Shown: positions 24,621 to 32,938 of the stretch, one piece after another
How the letters are laid out: every line of letters begins with the position of its first letter
Position numbering within the stretch: position 1 is the stretch's first letter
NCBI GenBank assembly: GCA_934569045.1
Contig: CAKTJX010000003.1
Span: forward strand, 1-64,000
DNA from: an uncultured Oscillospiraceae bacterium
GTDB taxonomy: Bacteria; Bacillota; Clostridia; Oscillospirales; Oscillospiraceae
Direction of reading: 5' to 3'
Length of the DNA stretch: 64,000 nucleotides
The notes under the pieces: generated by a model
Databases searched by the model: none
What the model was told of the DNA's origin: nothing
What the model saw: the letters and a program-made list of their open reading frames with translations, nothing else
Translations under genes and position numbers: made by a program

Positions 24621-24714
24621 AGCCTGCCGGGCAGGCCCGGTGAAATCCGGTCCATACCGGATTTCACCTGTCGCAAGGCAGATTTCACCCAGCCGCGGGC
24701 TGGATTTCATTTTG
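24621..24714. repeat. TGAAATC-hairpin repeat, copy C
   Basis: On the minus strand ATGAAATC-CAGCCCGCGGCTG-GGTGAAATC-TGCCTTGCGACA-GGTGAAATC-CGGTATGGACCG is read, matching copies B and D unit by unit. A final GATTTCACC closes it in the opposite direction. Confidence 0.82.
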
Positions 24715-24817
24715 CTTGGGGGTACTCATTGCACAGCAGCCGATACGGCGGCTCGTCCTCCTCGATGGCGGGGAAGCGGCCCACGGGCGGGTTGAAGTTG
24801 ATTTCCGAACGTTTCAT
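24707..24817 (-). pseudogene. Internally deleted relic of the D-lyxose isomerase-like gene
   Basis: The 36-codon frame MKRSEIN joined to FNPPVGRFPAIEEDEPPY...LLCNEYPQAK consists of the first 7 and last 29 codons of the gene at 14325-15011. An in-frame loss of 192 codons separates them. The promoter (TTTACA-17-TATGAT equivalent at 24849-24877), the TGCACAA-N16-TTGTGCA palindrome and the downstream TGAAATC repeat are all kept. It cannot encode an isomerase because the whole cupin metal site is missing. Confidence 0.92.
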
Positions 24818-24903
24818 GGCTATTCGTCCTTTCCGAATGGTTTTCCCCATCATAGCACCGCCGGGCGGCCTTGTAAAAGCACGGAGCCCCAAAACCCTTG
24901 TTT

Positions 24904-24933
24904 TGCACAAGAAGGAGGAAATAAAATTGTGCA
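24904..24933. promoter_or_regulatory. Second TGCACAA-N16-TTGTGCA palindrome
   Basis: The arms at 24904-24910 and 24927-24933 match those at 15099-15128. Spacer length is identical and spacer sequence is different. Confidence 0.65.
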
Positions 24934-25026
24934 CTCTGCTCGAAGCAGTTCTTTTATGGAATATTTCTCTTGGATCGGATACCCCTTAAAATGGCATTGA
25001 CCGGTATTTTTGTTCAGGAGATTATC

Positions 25027-25066
25027 AATGCGGGCCCACCCCAAATCGGAATGGGCCCGCATTTTC
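25027..25066. terminator. Hairpin after the URO-D-family gene
   Basis: AATGCGGGCCCA pairs with TGGGCCCGCATT. The T-run is on the plus side only, so termination for the minus-strand operon is less certain. Confidence 0.5.
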
Positions 25067-25089
25067 ATCTCTGGCGCAAAACTATAAAA

Positions 25090-26178
25090 TCAGTTGTGAT
25101 AGGCCAGACGGGAAGCCTTATAGAGCTCTTCTGCGTAGGCATCCCGCAGGTATGGTGCGAAATACCGATTCACAATGCAGACCTTCTGCGGATCCGTGCA
25201 GAATTCCTGCACAAACGCGTCCGCCTTTGCCCGAACCTCCTCTTCGCTATCCTTCTCAGAATCGTAGGGGTCGAGCGCAACGCCAATAATAATCTTGTCA
25301 CCGTATTCTCTGTACAGGCGCTTGGTATCGTTGATTTCCGCCATGGGCCCCCAGATATCCCATCCTCCGGCAATGAAGTTCTCGATCTGTCGCTCATTGC
25401 AGCCACAACTGTGGAGCTCTGCCACCTTACCGTGGCTGTGGATGCGGTCCGTAATCTTCCGCATACCGGGCACAAGAAGCTTCCTGCCTACCTCAAAGCT
25501 AAAGAAAGGCGCGCGCTGGGAGCCCCAGTCATCGTGAACCTGGAAGCCATCGATATCAAAGTACTGGCAGACTCTGTCAACAATATCGCAGCAAAGGTCC
25601 GAAAGTCTGTCAAACAGCGCGATCAATGCTTCTTCCTGGTCCTCATCAATCAGCGCCATGGCCGCGTCTTCAAACCCCATGAAGGAAACCAAGCGCTCAA
25701 AGCCAAAGCCATTAAACAGCGGCACATAGTTAAACCGCCCGTTATTCAGGAATTCTTTGTTTCTTTCGGCGCAGCCCTTCCAATCCCAGCTGTCAATATC
25801 CGGAAAATGGATGACGGATTCCCAATCATTTGCGTCGCTCATAAGCGGAGGAATACCCGGCGTTTCAATGGAGCCTCCGGCAACCGGAATATACGTCCAT
25901 TGGATTCCAAACATATCCCTACCGCCCTTTTCGCTGTCACTGATGCGGATGCCGCCGTCATTGATACAGCCTCTGGCCCGGTTGTCCGGGATCACATCGG
26001 GATAGAAGTTAAACGTTTCACCGCCGGTGCCAAGCCAGATGGGCTTGCGTTCCAGCGCCATCTGCCGCCAGCCCTCTTTCATGGATACCGGATAGTGGAA
26101 CAGCGGAACCTGGGCATCCCGGAATACTTTTGATATTTCCTGAACCTTCAGTTCTTCTTCGTGGAAAGGATGAGACAT
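25090..26178 (-). CDS. Uroporphyrinogen decarboxylase-family protein
   Basis: The 362-residue protein has the URO-D/cobalamin methyltransferase barrel. Visible parts are FNYVPLFNGFGFERLVSFMGFEDA, the central HDDWGSQ and VAELHSCGCN, where H-x-C resembles the zinc ligands of MtaA/CmuA-type methyltransferases. True uroporphyrinogen decarboxylases lack this and sit with heme genes. Members in anaerobe catabolic clusters may demethylate or decarboxylate small substrates. It is the last gene of the dcuC-SLC13-uroD operon, 33 nt after the permease, and probably acts on the imported carboxylate. The specific reaction is unknown. Confidence 0.8.
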   Translation of the reverse strand: MSHPFHEEELKVQEISKVFRDAQVPLFHYPVSMKEGWRQMALERKPIWLGTGGETFNFYPDVIPDNRARGCINDGGIRISDSEKGGRDMFGIQWTYIPVAGGSIETPGIPPLMSDANDWESVIHFPDIDSWDWKGCAERNKEFLNNGRFNYVPLFNGFGFERLVSFMGFEDAAMALIDEDQEEALIALFDRLSDLCCDIVDRVCQYFDIDGFQVHDDWGSQRAPFFSFEVGRKLLVPGMRKITDRIHSHGKVAELHSCGCNERQIENFIAGGWDIWGPMAEINDTKRLYREYGDKIIIGVALDPYDSEKDSEEEVRAKADAFVQEFCTDPQKVCIVNRYFAPYLRDAYAEELYKASRLAYHN

Positions 26179-26211
26179 AGCTGGTAACCTCCCTAAAATA
26201 GTATGATTATG

Positions 26212-27498
26212 TTAGAATAACGGGAACAGCGCGGGAATCAGAATCACCGACAGCATAAGCGTAATGAGCAGCGCGGGCACTCCCTGTTGAATCCAGTCGC
26301 CTGTCTGGATATTCCCTTCACTGGCAAGCATGATATAAGACGGGGCACTGATTGGGAGACAGAACCCGGCAGTGCAGGAAATAGCTGCCGCCACAAGCAG
26401 CGGCTTGAGATTCACCCCCAAGGAGCTGGAAATCACCGGAAGCAGCGGGAGCATAATTCCAAACGCTCCGGAATTGCTCATAAGCTGTGTAAGGATACTG
26501 CTGATCAGGCAGACAATGCCGACAATGATATACGGATTGTTTGTACGGCCAACCGTAGAAATGAGGAAATCTCCGATCATTCCGCTGACACCAGAGGAAG
26601 TCATGGTATCCGACAAAAGGGTGATTCCGGAAATAAACAGCAGAACATCCCAGTTGATGCAGTTTATCATCTGCTTGGTAGAGGAAACGCCTGTGGCACC
26701 TAAAATCAGCAGCACCAGCACGGACACCATATTCGCTGCCAACGGTATCTGGCCGTCCAGAGCAACCAGAATAACGAACATCACGAAGGTAACCGCAACA
26801 ATTTTGCGATTTCGCGGTGTTGCCGCAGCATTTTGTGTCTGGGGCTGTGTCCGCTGCTCGGAAAGGACTTGATCCGCACAGCGATCCGGCAGGTATCTGG
26901 AAGTCAGGAACGAAAAAACAAGCAAAACAAGGATTCCAACCGGAATAGAGACAAGACCAATTTCAAACATTCCGATGGTGCCATCCGAAACGGTTGCCTC
27001 GTAGGTGGATTTCGCCATAAACATAATTGGCGTGCCAATGATCGTCCAGGTTCCTCCAATCGTAGCACCATACCCCAGCGCCAGCATGGCCCGGGTTTTG
27101 CTGATACGCAGCATCTGGGACATAACAATAATCAGTGACAGCAGCGCAACCTGGACACCAAAGCTGGACAGGAAGGAAGACATCACCGCTGCCAGCATGG
27201 AAATCAGAAAAAGCTTAACCGATTCGTTGGTAAAGCGCTGTGTGTAACGGATCACATAGGTCCCGATCTGCTCCGTCAGGCCGGTCTGAAAGCAGGCATC
27301 CCCCAGGGCCAGCGCGCCGATAATCAGGAAATTTGTCTTACTGCCCAAATTGCTGAACGCCGACGCAGCCGGAACCACACCGCTGACAACCAAAAAGAAG
27401 GGGATCAACAGGCCAACGGCAATTACCGGGATTTTCTTTGAAATGATTGCCACAATAACAAAGGCAAGGACAAGAAATGTGATGACAACGTGGCTCAT
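26212..27498 (-). CDS. SLC13/CitM-type anion permease 2
   Basis: The 428-residue membrane protein has about eleven helices. Paired re-entrant motifs are visible: GYGATIGGTWTIIGTPIMFMA in the first half, and LTQLMSNSGAFGIMLPLLPVI with AAAISCTAGFCLPISAPSYIM in the second. These are typical of the SLC13 (DASS) family, which moves di- and tricarboxylates with Na+. It is not a close copy of the permease at 19871. It lies between a DcuC-like gene and the URO-D-family gene, and together they form a minus-strand operon. Confidence 0.87.
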   Translation of the reverse strand: MSHVVITFLVLAFVIVAIISKKIPVIAVGLLIPFFLVVSGVVPAASAFSNLGSKTNFLIIGALALGDACFQTGLTEQIGTYVIRYTQRFTNESVKLFLISMLAAVMSSFLSSFGVQVALLSLIIVMSQMLRISKTRAMLALGYGATIGGTWTIIGTPIMFMAKSTYEATVSDGTIGMFEIGLVSIPVGILVLLVFSFLTSRYLPDRCADQVLSEQRTQPQTQNAAATPRNRKIVAVTFVMFVILVALDGQIPLAANMVSVLVLLILGATGVSSTKQMINCINWDVLLFISGITLLSDTMTSSGVSGMIGDFLISTVGRTNNPYIIVGIVCLISSILTQLMSNSGAFGIMLPLLPVISSSLGVNLKPLLVAAAISCTAGFCLPISAPSYIMLASEGNIQTGDWIQQGVPALLITLMLSVILIPALFPLF

Positions 27499-27575
27499 AT
27501 CATTACCCCTTCTTTTTTATTTCTGGAAAGCGCGCGGAAAGTCAGAGCCTTTCCGCAGCCCAGCAAATGATTGGA

Positions 27576-28958
27576 TCACAGGCCCCTCATGACTGCCGTC
27601 ACAAGGAAGCCCGCAACGGCGGCAGACAGTACGGGAATAATGTTCTGCTTCAAAACCACCGGGAAGTCCACCTTGCATTCGCCGGTAACAAACAGCATAG
27701 AGGCAGATACCGGTGTCAGTGCGGATCCCAGGCCACAGGCCATATTGCCAAGGAAGGCCATGGCGGCCAGATCCGCTCCGGTCACCGTTCCTACGGATAC
27801 CATGAACGGCACAAAGATATTCAGATTTGCGGTATAGGAACCGGTGCAGGCAACCACGACAATACCGACAATTACACCGAGGGCACACAGGAAGATGGTT
27901 CCGCCACCCAGATTATTCAGTGCGGTGACCAGCAGGGTCATTCCACCGACCTTGGAGATCACACCGGCAAACAGAGCGCCGCCCACAACCAGGAAGCCCA
28001 TGCTGCCCAGGAAGCGCCCCAGCTCATTCAGTCCACCCTGGATATCCGTAAGCGCGGTCTTGAAGTTCTTACGGTTGGTGATCAAATGAATGATGTCTGC
28101 CAAAACATAAGACAGTACTACAACCGCGACAACGCTCAAAGTAACCGGGAAAATCTTTCCGCTGAACAGGATAATGAGGATCAGAGGAAACAGCGGCATG
28201 ATCCAGTAAAAGCTGGGAGCCGAGCTGGACATTGCCTGCTGCTGCTTTTTGAGCATCTCCTCCGTAACTTCCACCGCATCCGCACTGTGCTTCTTATCAT
28301 AATGAACTGCCAGAATAATAAATACAACCGTCATCACCGCCAGCTCAATCAGGCAGGTGAGCAGCTGATAATTCATAAAGAAATCCGAAACGCTCATATC
28401 CACACCGGACAGGCTCAAAGACAGAACCACGCCGGCATCCGCAGGGCCCCAGGTAATGCATGTACCCAGAACAAATGCGCTGGCAATGGTGGCGCCGGAG
28501 CAGCCCAGCGCAACAAACAGCGGATAGAGGATTGCGAACAGCAGCGCAACCAGAGAAGCGGCACTGGGAATTACAAGCTTCAGGCATGCTTCAACGATGA
28601 TCAGGACACCCAGCAAAACGTAGGGCTGCTTGATTTTGGAGAGGGGCTTGGCCACCAGCGCGGTAAAGGCCTGGGAAGCGCCGATCTTATTCATAAACCC
28701 CACATATCCAAATACCGAGGCACAAACCAGCATTGTGCCGGACACCTGTGTTTTGATTACGGAATAGATGTACTCAAAAACATCCAGCAGCAGGCTTCCG
28801 GTTGTCGCGTCACCTACGGCACTCTTGCCTGTAACCATGGACCAGATAATCAGGGAGACAATGGATACAGAGAAAAACACAGAGACCGGATGATACTTCT
28901 TGACAACCCCCACAATGACAATGACGATCATGAGCAGCGTACACAGAATAGGGACCAT
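27576..28958 (-). CDS. DcuC-family C4-dicarboxylate transporter
   Basis: The 460-residue membrane protein starts at ATG 28958 after AAAGGAGAGAATTGT. The DcuC pattern is visible in VCASVFGYVGFMNKIGASQAF, LVIPSAASLVALLFAILYPL and the C-terminal GNMACGLGSALTPVSASMLFVTGE. DcuC proteins exchange or export succinate and related dicarboxylates under anaerobiosis. As first gene of the operon with an SLC13 permease and a URO-D-like protein, it may serve uptake or product exchange in the island. Confidence 0.87.
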   Translation of the reverse strand: MVPILCTLLMIVIVIVGVVKKYHPVSVFFSVSIVSLIIWSMVTGKSAVGDATTGSLLLDVFEYIYSVIKTQVSGTMLVCASVFGYVGFMNKIGASQAFTALVAKPLSKIKQPYVLLGVLIIVEACLKLVIPSAASLVALLFAILYPLFVALGCSGATIASAFVLGTCITWGPADAGVVLSLSLSGVDMSVSDFFMNYQLLTCLIELAVMTVVFIILAVHYDKKHSADAVEVTEEMLKKQQQAMSSSAPSFYWIMPLFPLILIILFSGKIFPVTLSVVAVVVLSYVLADIIHLITNRKNFKTALTDIQGGLNELGRFLGSMGFLVVGGALFAGVISKVGGMTLLVTALNNLGGGTIFLCALGVIVGIVVVACTGSYTANLNIFVPFMVSVGTVTGADLAAMAFLGNMACGLGSALTPVSASMLFVTGECKVDFPVVLKQNIIPVLSAAVAGFLVTAVMRGL

Positions 28959-29067
28959 ACAATTCTCTCCTTTCAAAGCCTTCGGCAGCATAGCCTGCAT
29001 TCGTTTCAGATCAGGAGCATCCCCTTTTCCCATTCCCGATTGGAAATAGTCATGCATACGCCGCCGA

Positions 29068-29109
29068 TGATTCGACGTTTTGCCGAATCAGAATTTTATT
29101 CACATTATA
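29068..29109 (-). promoter_or_regulatory. Promoter with operator-like palindrome for the dcuC operon
   Basis: On the minus strand TATAAT (29109-29104) is followed about 13 nt later by TGATTCG-N9-CGAATCA (29090-29068), placing a perfect 7-bp inverted repeat just after the transcription start. The -35 box is poor. This suits control by a repressor or by the adjacent PucR-type regulator. Confidence 0.6.
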
Positions 29110-29292
29110 CAAACCAAGATTTATTTTTCAGGTTTGCTATGTGTATTTTAAGTATAAGCGCAATGCTCTCACTTGTAAATCCGCCATTTTCTCAAAAAGT
29201 GTTTCCGTGTTTCCTGCAAAATGCGGAAACGCAAAGTGTGCCCATCGTCCGTTTCCTCCGGCTGTAAATTTGTTTTGGCGCGCTCTGCACAT

Positions 29293-29331
29293 GAAAAGCG
29301 CGGGAATACAATGTGCATTCCCGCGTTTTCA
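29293..29331 (-). terminator. Terminator of the PucR-like gene
   Basis: Minus-strand ATTCCCGCG-type arms (29294-29307 with 29317-29330) form the stem and are followed by CTTTTC. Confidence 0.75.
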
Positions 29332-29355
29332 GTATGCTTTTTGATTTTCGCCGTC

Positions 29356-30900
29356 TCAAGTGACAAGGCGCATGGATATCTGAAGATACAGCCGTGTATC
29401 CGGATCGTTGATATCCGCGCCTGTTAGCTCCGCAATTTTTTCCAGGCGGTAGCTGAGGGTGCTTCGATGGATAAACAAGGCTGCCGCGGCGGCGGTGGGC
29501 TGGTAATTATTGTCGAAATAGGCCTTCAGTGTCCGCAGGTAATCCGTGCCCTTCTCCCGATCACTGGCGAGCAGCTTCCACACAGCTTCCGAGCAAATGG
29601 ACCGGGCACTGAATTCCTCTTGAAAGTGGCCCAGAATATAATCCAGTACATAGGCGGAGAAGTGGAAAACACGTTCGTCGGAATGCCGTGCCTTTCCCAT
29701 TTCAACCGCCTTTCCTGCCTGCTTTGCGTATTCGGGCAAAAGGGTGAATTGCTGAAACGGCAGGCTGATTCCTGTAACAGATTCCGTATTTTGGGCGATG
29801 TGTACCATCTTCTGCCGGAAAATATCCCCGTCCCAGTTTGCAAGAGACAGATTGACGATTGAATACACCTCATTCCCGTGCGAAAAAGAAAAGCAGTGCG
29901 GCAGGGTCGTGGTAATAATGCTGCATATTTTTTTAATCGAGAGTACATTCAATTCCACCGAATCCGGAACCGTTTTGCACAGCAAAAACTGGTCTCCCAT
30001 GCGCCACCCGATCATACGCATCCGTTCTTTCAGATAGTCGGGACTCACAGTCTCTCCCTCGATCATCTGAAGGAGAATATGCTCAAAGGAGATCAGGCTT
30101 GCTGTTTTAAACTGGTTTCTTTCAACGGCCAGGGAAAGGATTCTGACAAAATACTCCGCCATGGTAAAGTCACTGGGCTTTAGTGAAGAATTCAGCTCGT
30201 TGATCAAAAGCCGCCCCATATAGACATTTTCCGTACTCCATATATTCACATAGATAACTCTGTGCGTATTGCTGGCGGGATTCCATAAATGGGCTCCATG
30301 GGTGTCCATCGTTCTGCGGTATTCCGGGTCCATCATGAAGTGGTGAACCTTCTCCAAGGGCACTGTTGTATTACCGGTTGTCTCGTCAACTACAAATTTG
30401 GTCATACCAACCACCCACATGGGCAATGCAAGGACATTGAAATTCTCGTCATGGATATACAGCGGATTGCCGAAGAAATGCAGCGCGGCAACGCTGAGCT
30501 CATACAGCCCGCCGTTGTTATTGAGAATATGGAATAAATTGTGTGAAAAAGCAGCATACCTAAGAAAAATCTCCTGGACGCGGTTAAAAATCGTCTCCCA
30601 TTCGGTATATTCCGCCATTTCAATGGCATATCTGTTCGCGGAAAAGCCGCGGCTGGACGGGCCAATGCAAATCAAAGGAATTCCTCCATCGGCAATGGGG
30701 TATTTGTCAAAGGTTTCCGCCCTTCCCACATATACGACACCGGAGAGAAGGCTCTGCTGACCATGGTACAGGCAGGCCCCCGACAGAAATTGTCGGTTAT
30801 CCTGGCTGCGATAATAGGAGATATTGTATATTTCCAGCAGGTTATCCTCCAGCATTTGCATATTCAGAAGCAATTCCGTTTCAAAATGAAATTCTGCCAC
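29356..30900 (-). CDS. PucR/CdaR-type transcriptional regulator
   Basis: The 514-residue protein ends with the PucR C-terminal helix-turn-helix, LRTLKAYFDNNYQPTAAAAA...RSTLSYRLEKIAEL. Its N-terminal two thirds contain GAF-like sensory segments (for example LYIHDENFNVLALPMW). The likely start is GTG 30900, 8 nt after GGGAGG. The nearby ATG is out of frame, and upstream in-frame ATGs fall inside a LysR relic. It sits upstream of the dcuC operon and is the best candidate to regulate it. It appears to use the promoter left by the lost LysR gene. Confidence 0.82.
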   Translation of the reverse strand: MAEFHFETELLLNMQMLEDNLLEIYNISYYRSQDNRQFLSGACLYHGQQSLLSGVVYVGRAETFDKYPIADGGIPLICIGPSSRGFSANRYAIEMAEYTEWETIFNRVQEIFLRYAAFSHNLFHILNNNGGLYELSVAALHFFGNPLYIHDENFNVLALPMWVVGMTKFVVDETTGNTTVPLEKVHHFMMDPEYRRTMDTHGAHLWNPASNTHRVIYVNIWSTENVYMGRLLINELNSSLKPSDFTMAEYFVRILSLAVERNQFKTASLISFEHILLQMIEGETVSPDYLKERMRMIGWRMGDQFLLCKTVPDSVELNVLSIKKICSIITTTLPHCFSFSHGNEVYSIVNLSLANWDGDIFRQKMVHIAQNTESVTGISLPFQQFTLLPEYAKQAGKAVEMGKARHSDERVFHFSAYVLDYILGHFQEEFSARSICSEAVWKLLASDREKGTDYLRTLKAYFDNNYQPTAAAAALFIHRSTLSYRLEKIAELTGADINDPDTRLYLQISMRLVT

Positions 30901-30923
30901 ATTCAAATCCTCCCGGAAACTTT

Positions 30924-31047
30924 CTATTCTGGAATCACACGGTTTCCGCAAACCGTCATCAGGGCCCACTTGATGCCGTCCGGGTCGTATCCCGACACAC
31001 AGCGGCCTGCGCTCCCGGCAGCATACGGTCCATTTCTCATAGAGTGC
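30924..31047 (-). pseudogene. Collapsed LysR regulator relic
   Basis: The minus strand starts with a degenerate N terminus (ALYEKW, where the intact regulator has MLYEKL and ATG has become GCA). It then jumps to a C terminus: LPGSAGRCVSGYDPDGIKWAL ... NRVIPE-stop, aligning with LPGMQALRRCVAVYHPDSIKGAL ... NCVIPK-stop of the regulator at 21236-22186. About 270 codons are missing between the parts. The upstream promoter and the sequence GAAGAAAAACAGAAAG before the start are still very similar to the intact gene. Confidence 0.88.
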
Positions 31048-31075
31048 GGGAACGTTTCTTTCTGTTTTTCTTCCC

Positions 31076-31104
31076 ATTATAGCGCGCGTTTTTCCGGATG
31101 TAAA
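31076..31104 (-). promoter_or_regulatory. LysR-relic promoter, probably now serving the PucR-like gene
   Basis: TTTACA and TATAAT are 17 nt apart, as at 22214-22242. The next intact minus-strand start codon is that of the PucR-like gene. Confidence 0.65.
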
Positions 31105-31152
31105 CCGTTGGGCTGTAAAACAATCCTCCGTTTTCCGCACATTGCTCGCCAT

Positions 31153-31204
31153 TATAAAATCCCAAGGAGGCGCATCCGTCAGCCGCGTTTCCTTGGGATT
31201 TTGG
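31153..31204. terminator. Terminator of the two-component operon
   Basis: AAAATCCCAAGGA and TCCTTGGGATTTT form a stem just downstream of the histidine kinase stop codon. Confidence 0.75.
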
Positions 31205-31208
31205 GGGG

Positions 31209-32267
31209 TTACAGATTCTTCGGCAGCGTCACCGTAAACTTTGTAAAGGCGGGGTTGCTCTCCACTCGGATGCTGCCGCCGTGGAGCTCCACTACCCGCT
31301 TGACCACCGCCAGGCCGATGCCGTTGCCCTCGGTGTTGTGGGAGCGGTCCGCCTGGTAGAATTTCCGGAAAATCGCCTCCTGCTGATTTGCCGGGATGTA
31401 AGAGCCGGTATTGCAGATGGACACCGCCACGCTATTCCCCTCCTCCGCCGCGGAGATTTCCACGGTCTGGCCCTCCGGGGAAAATTTGATGGCATTGTCC
31501 AGAAGATTCACCCAGACCTGCCGCAGCAACTCCTGGCTGCCGGAGATGGTGTGCTCCTCCAGCTCCAGGTTCATTTCCAGATTCTTCTTCTCCCACTTCC
31601 GCTCCAGCAGCAGCACACAGGTCCGCAGCTGCTCGGAGAGATTGAAGGGGGCCACATCCGTCAGAATGGCCTGGTTTTCCACCTTGGTCATGTTCAGCAC
31701 ATTGGTTGCCATGTCCGCCAGGCGCTTGCTCTCACTCTCAATGATATCCAGGTATTCCAGCTGCTCCCCGCAGGTCAAGTCCCCCTGCTTCAAAAGGCTG
31801 GCAAAGCCCGCGATGGAGACAATAGGGGTTTTGAACTCATGGGAAAAGTTGTTGATAAAGTCGGACCGGAGCATCTCCGTGCCCTCCAGCTCTGCCGCCG
31901 TGGCGTTAAAGCTGTCCACCATATCCCGGATGGGGGCAATGCTGCCGAGAATGCCCGTGGGCTCGATCCGGGCCTTGTAGTCCCCTGATGCCAGTTGATG
32001 GAGGCCCTGGGTCATCCGGGTAATGGACCGCAGGGGCACGGCCCCCAGAAACATGGCCATCAGGGTTCCGCCCACCAGGCTCATGGCCGCGATGATCAGA
32101 AAGAAACTCAGCAGACTGGAGTGCTCCATCCACCGGCCCAGCAGGCCCACATGATCCACAATCACCAGGGCAATGCCGATGATCAGCAGCGTCACCAGGG
32201 TCACCAGAAACACGCAGGTAGACAGGATCAGCGTCAGGGTCATGCGGCCCTGCTTCCCCTTTTTCAT
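31209..32267 (-). CDS. Sensor histidine kinase
   Basis: The 352-residue protein has two membrane helices (about 8-36 and 50-75) enclosing only a short external loop. A HAMP domain follows (LRSITRMTQGLHQLASGDYKARI), then HisKA with the phospho-acceptor in NNFSHEFKTPIVSIAGF, and HATPase (WVNLLDNAIKFS, NGIGLAVVKRVVELHGG). The small external loop suggests sensing within or near the membrane. It overlaps the response regulator gene by 4 nt and forms a two-gene operon with it. No dedicated target genes are apparent nearby. Confidence 0.93.
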   Translation of the reverse strand: MKKGKQGRMTLTLILSTCVFLVTLVTLLIIGIALVIVDHVGLLGRWMEHSSLLSFFLIIAAMSLVGGTLMAMFLGAVPLRSITRMTQGLHQLASGDYKARIEPTGILGSIAPIRDMVDSFNATAAELEGTEMLRSDFINNFSHEFKTPIVSIAGFASLLKQGDLTCGEQLEYLDIIESESKRLADMATNVLNMTKVENQAILTDVAPFNLSEQLRTCVLLLERKWEKKNLEMNLELEEHTISGSQELLRQVWVNLLDNAIKFSPEGQTVEISAAEEGNSVAVSICNTGSYIPANQQEAIFRKFYQADRSHNTEGNGIGLAVVKRVVELHGGSIRVESNPAFTKFTVTLPKNL

Positions 32268-32938
32268 ACCTTTTTCACCGCCTTGTAGCCCAGGCCCCGG
32301 ACGGAGACGATCTCGAATTCCGGCCAGCTCTCAAAGCGCTTGCGCAGCCGCCCGATGTGCACCGTCACCGTCTCCCAGCCTGTATCGGAGTCCATGCCCC
32401 AGATTTCGTCCATGAGCTGAATGCGGGTAAAAATCTTTCCGGGGTAAGAAAGAAGCTTATAGAGCAGCAGGAATTCCTTCTGGGGCAGCTCCTGCCGCTC
32501 CTTTCCCCGGGAGACCGTCAGGGAGTCGTAGTCCAGAACCACGTCCCCGATCTCAATTTTCCGCTCGCTGACGATTTTCGCCCGGCGCAGCAGGGCCTTG
32601 ATCCGCAGCAGCATTTCGTCCGTGTCCACAGGCTTTGTCATATAGTCGTCCGTGCCCACCAGGAACCCCTTTTTCCGGTCCTCAGACAGCTGCTTGGCGG
32701 AGACCATCAGAATGGGCAGATCGTTATTGGCCCCCCGCAGGGTTTTTGTAAATTCGTAGCCGTCCATATTGGGCATCATAATATCCAGCACCGCCAGATC
32801 CACATGCTCCCGATCCATAATGGACAGCGCCTCTTCTCCGTCACAGGCGGTGGTAACCGTATAGCCGTCGGATTCCAGCACCGCCTGCATCAGCCGGCGG
32901 GTATTCTTGTCATCGTCTACCACAAGAATGTGAAACAC
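32264..32938 (-). CDS. OmpR-family response regulator
   Basis: The 224-residue protein has a receiver domain with acidic pocket VVDDD (7-11), phospho-acceptor D52 in VLDIMMPNMDG and the conserved lysine in VSAKQ. It is followed by a winged-helix Trans_reg_C domain (LLYKLLSYPGKIFTRIQL, VTVHIGRLRKRF). Its stop overlaps the kinase start, so they form a pair. Confidence 0.95.
   Translation of the reverse strand: MFHILVVDDDKNTRRLMQAVLESDGYTVTTACDGEEALSIMDREHVDLAVLDIMMPNMDGYEFTKTLRGANNDLPILMVSAKQLSEDRKKGFLVGTDDYMTKPVDTDEMLLRIKALLRRAKIVSERKIEIGDVVLDYDSLTVSRGKERQELPQKEFLLLYKLLSYPGKIFTRIQLMDEIWGMDSDTGWETVTVHIGRLRKRFESWPEFEIVSVRGLGYKAVKKV

Larger units (their letters stand above)
28959..29355. other. 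Regulatory intergenic region between dcuC-like and PucR-like genes
   Basis: No gene is seen. It holds a TATAAT-type -10 element and a 7-bp palindrome for the dcuC operon (29068-29109), several GTTTCC repeats including a GTTTCCG/CGGAAAC inverted pair (about 29200-29230), and the terminator of the PucR-like gene (29293-29331). Confidence 0.55.

Noticed and set aside
27567..29267. Plus-strand frame of 566 codons opposite the DcuC-like gene
   Set aside because: Repetitive Gly/Asn/His/Gln composition without motifs indicates an antisense artefact of membrane-protein codons.
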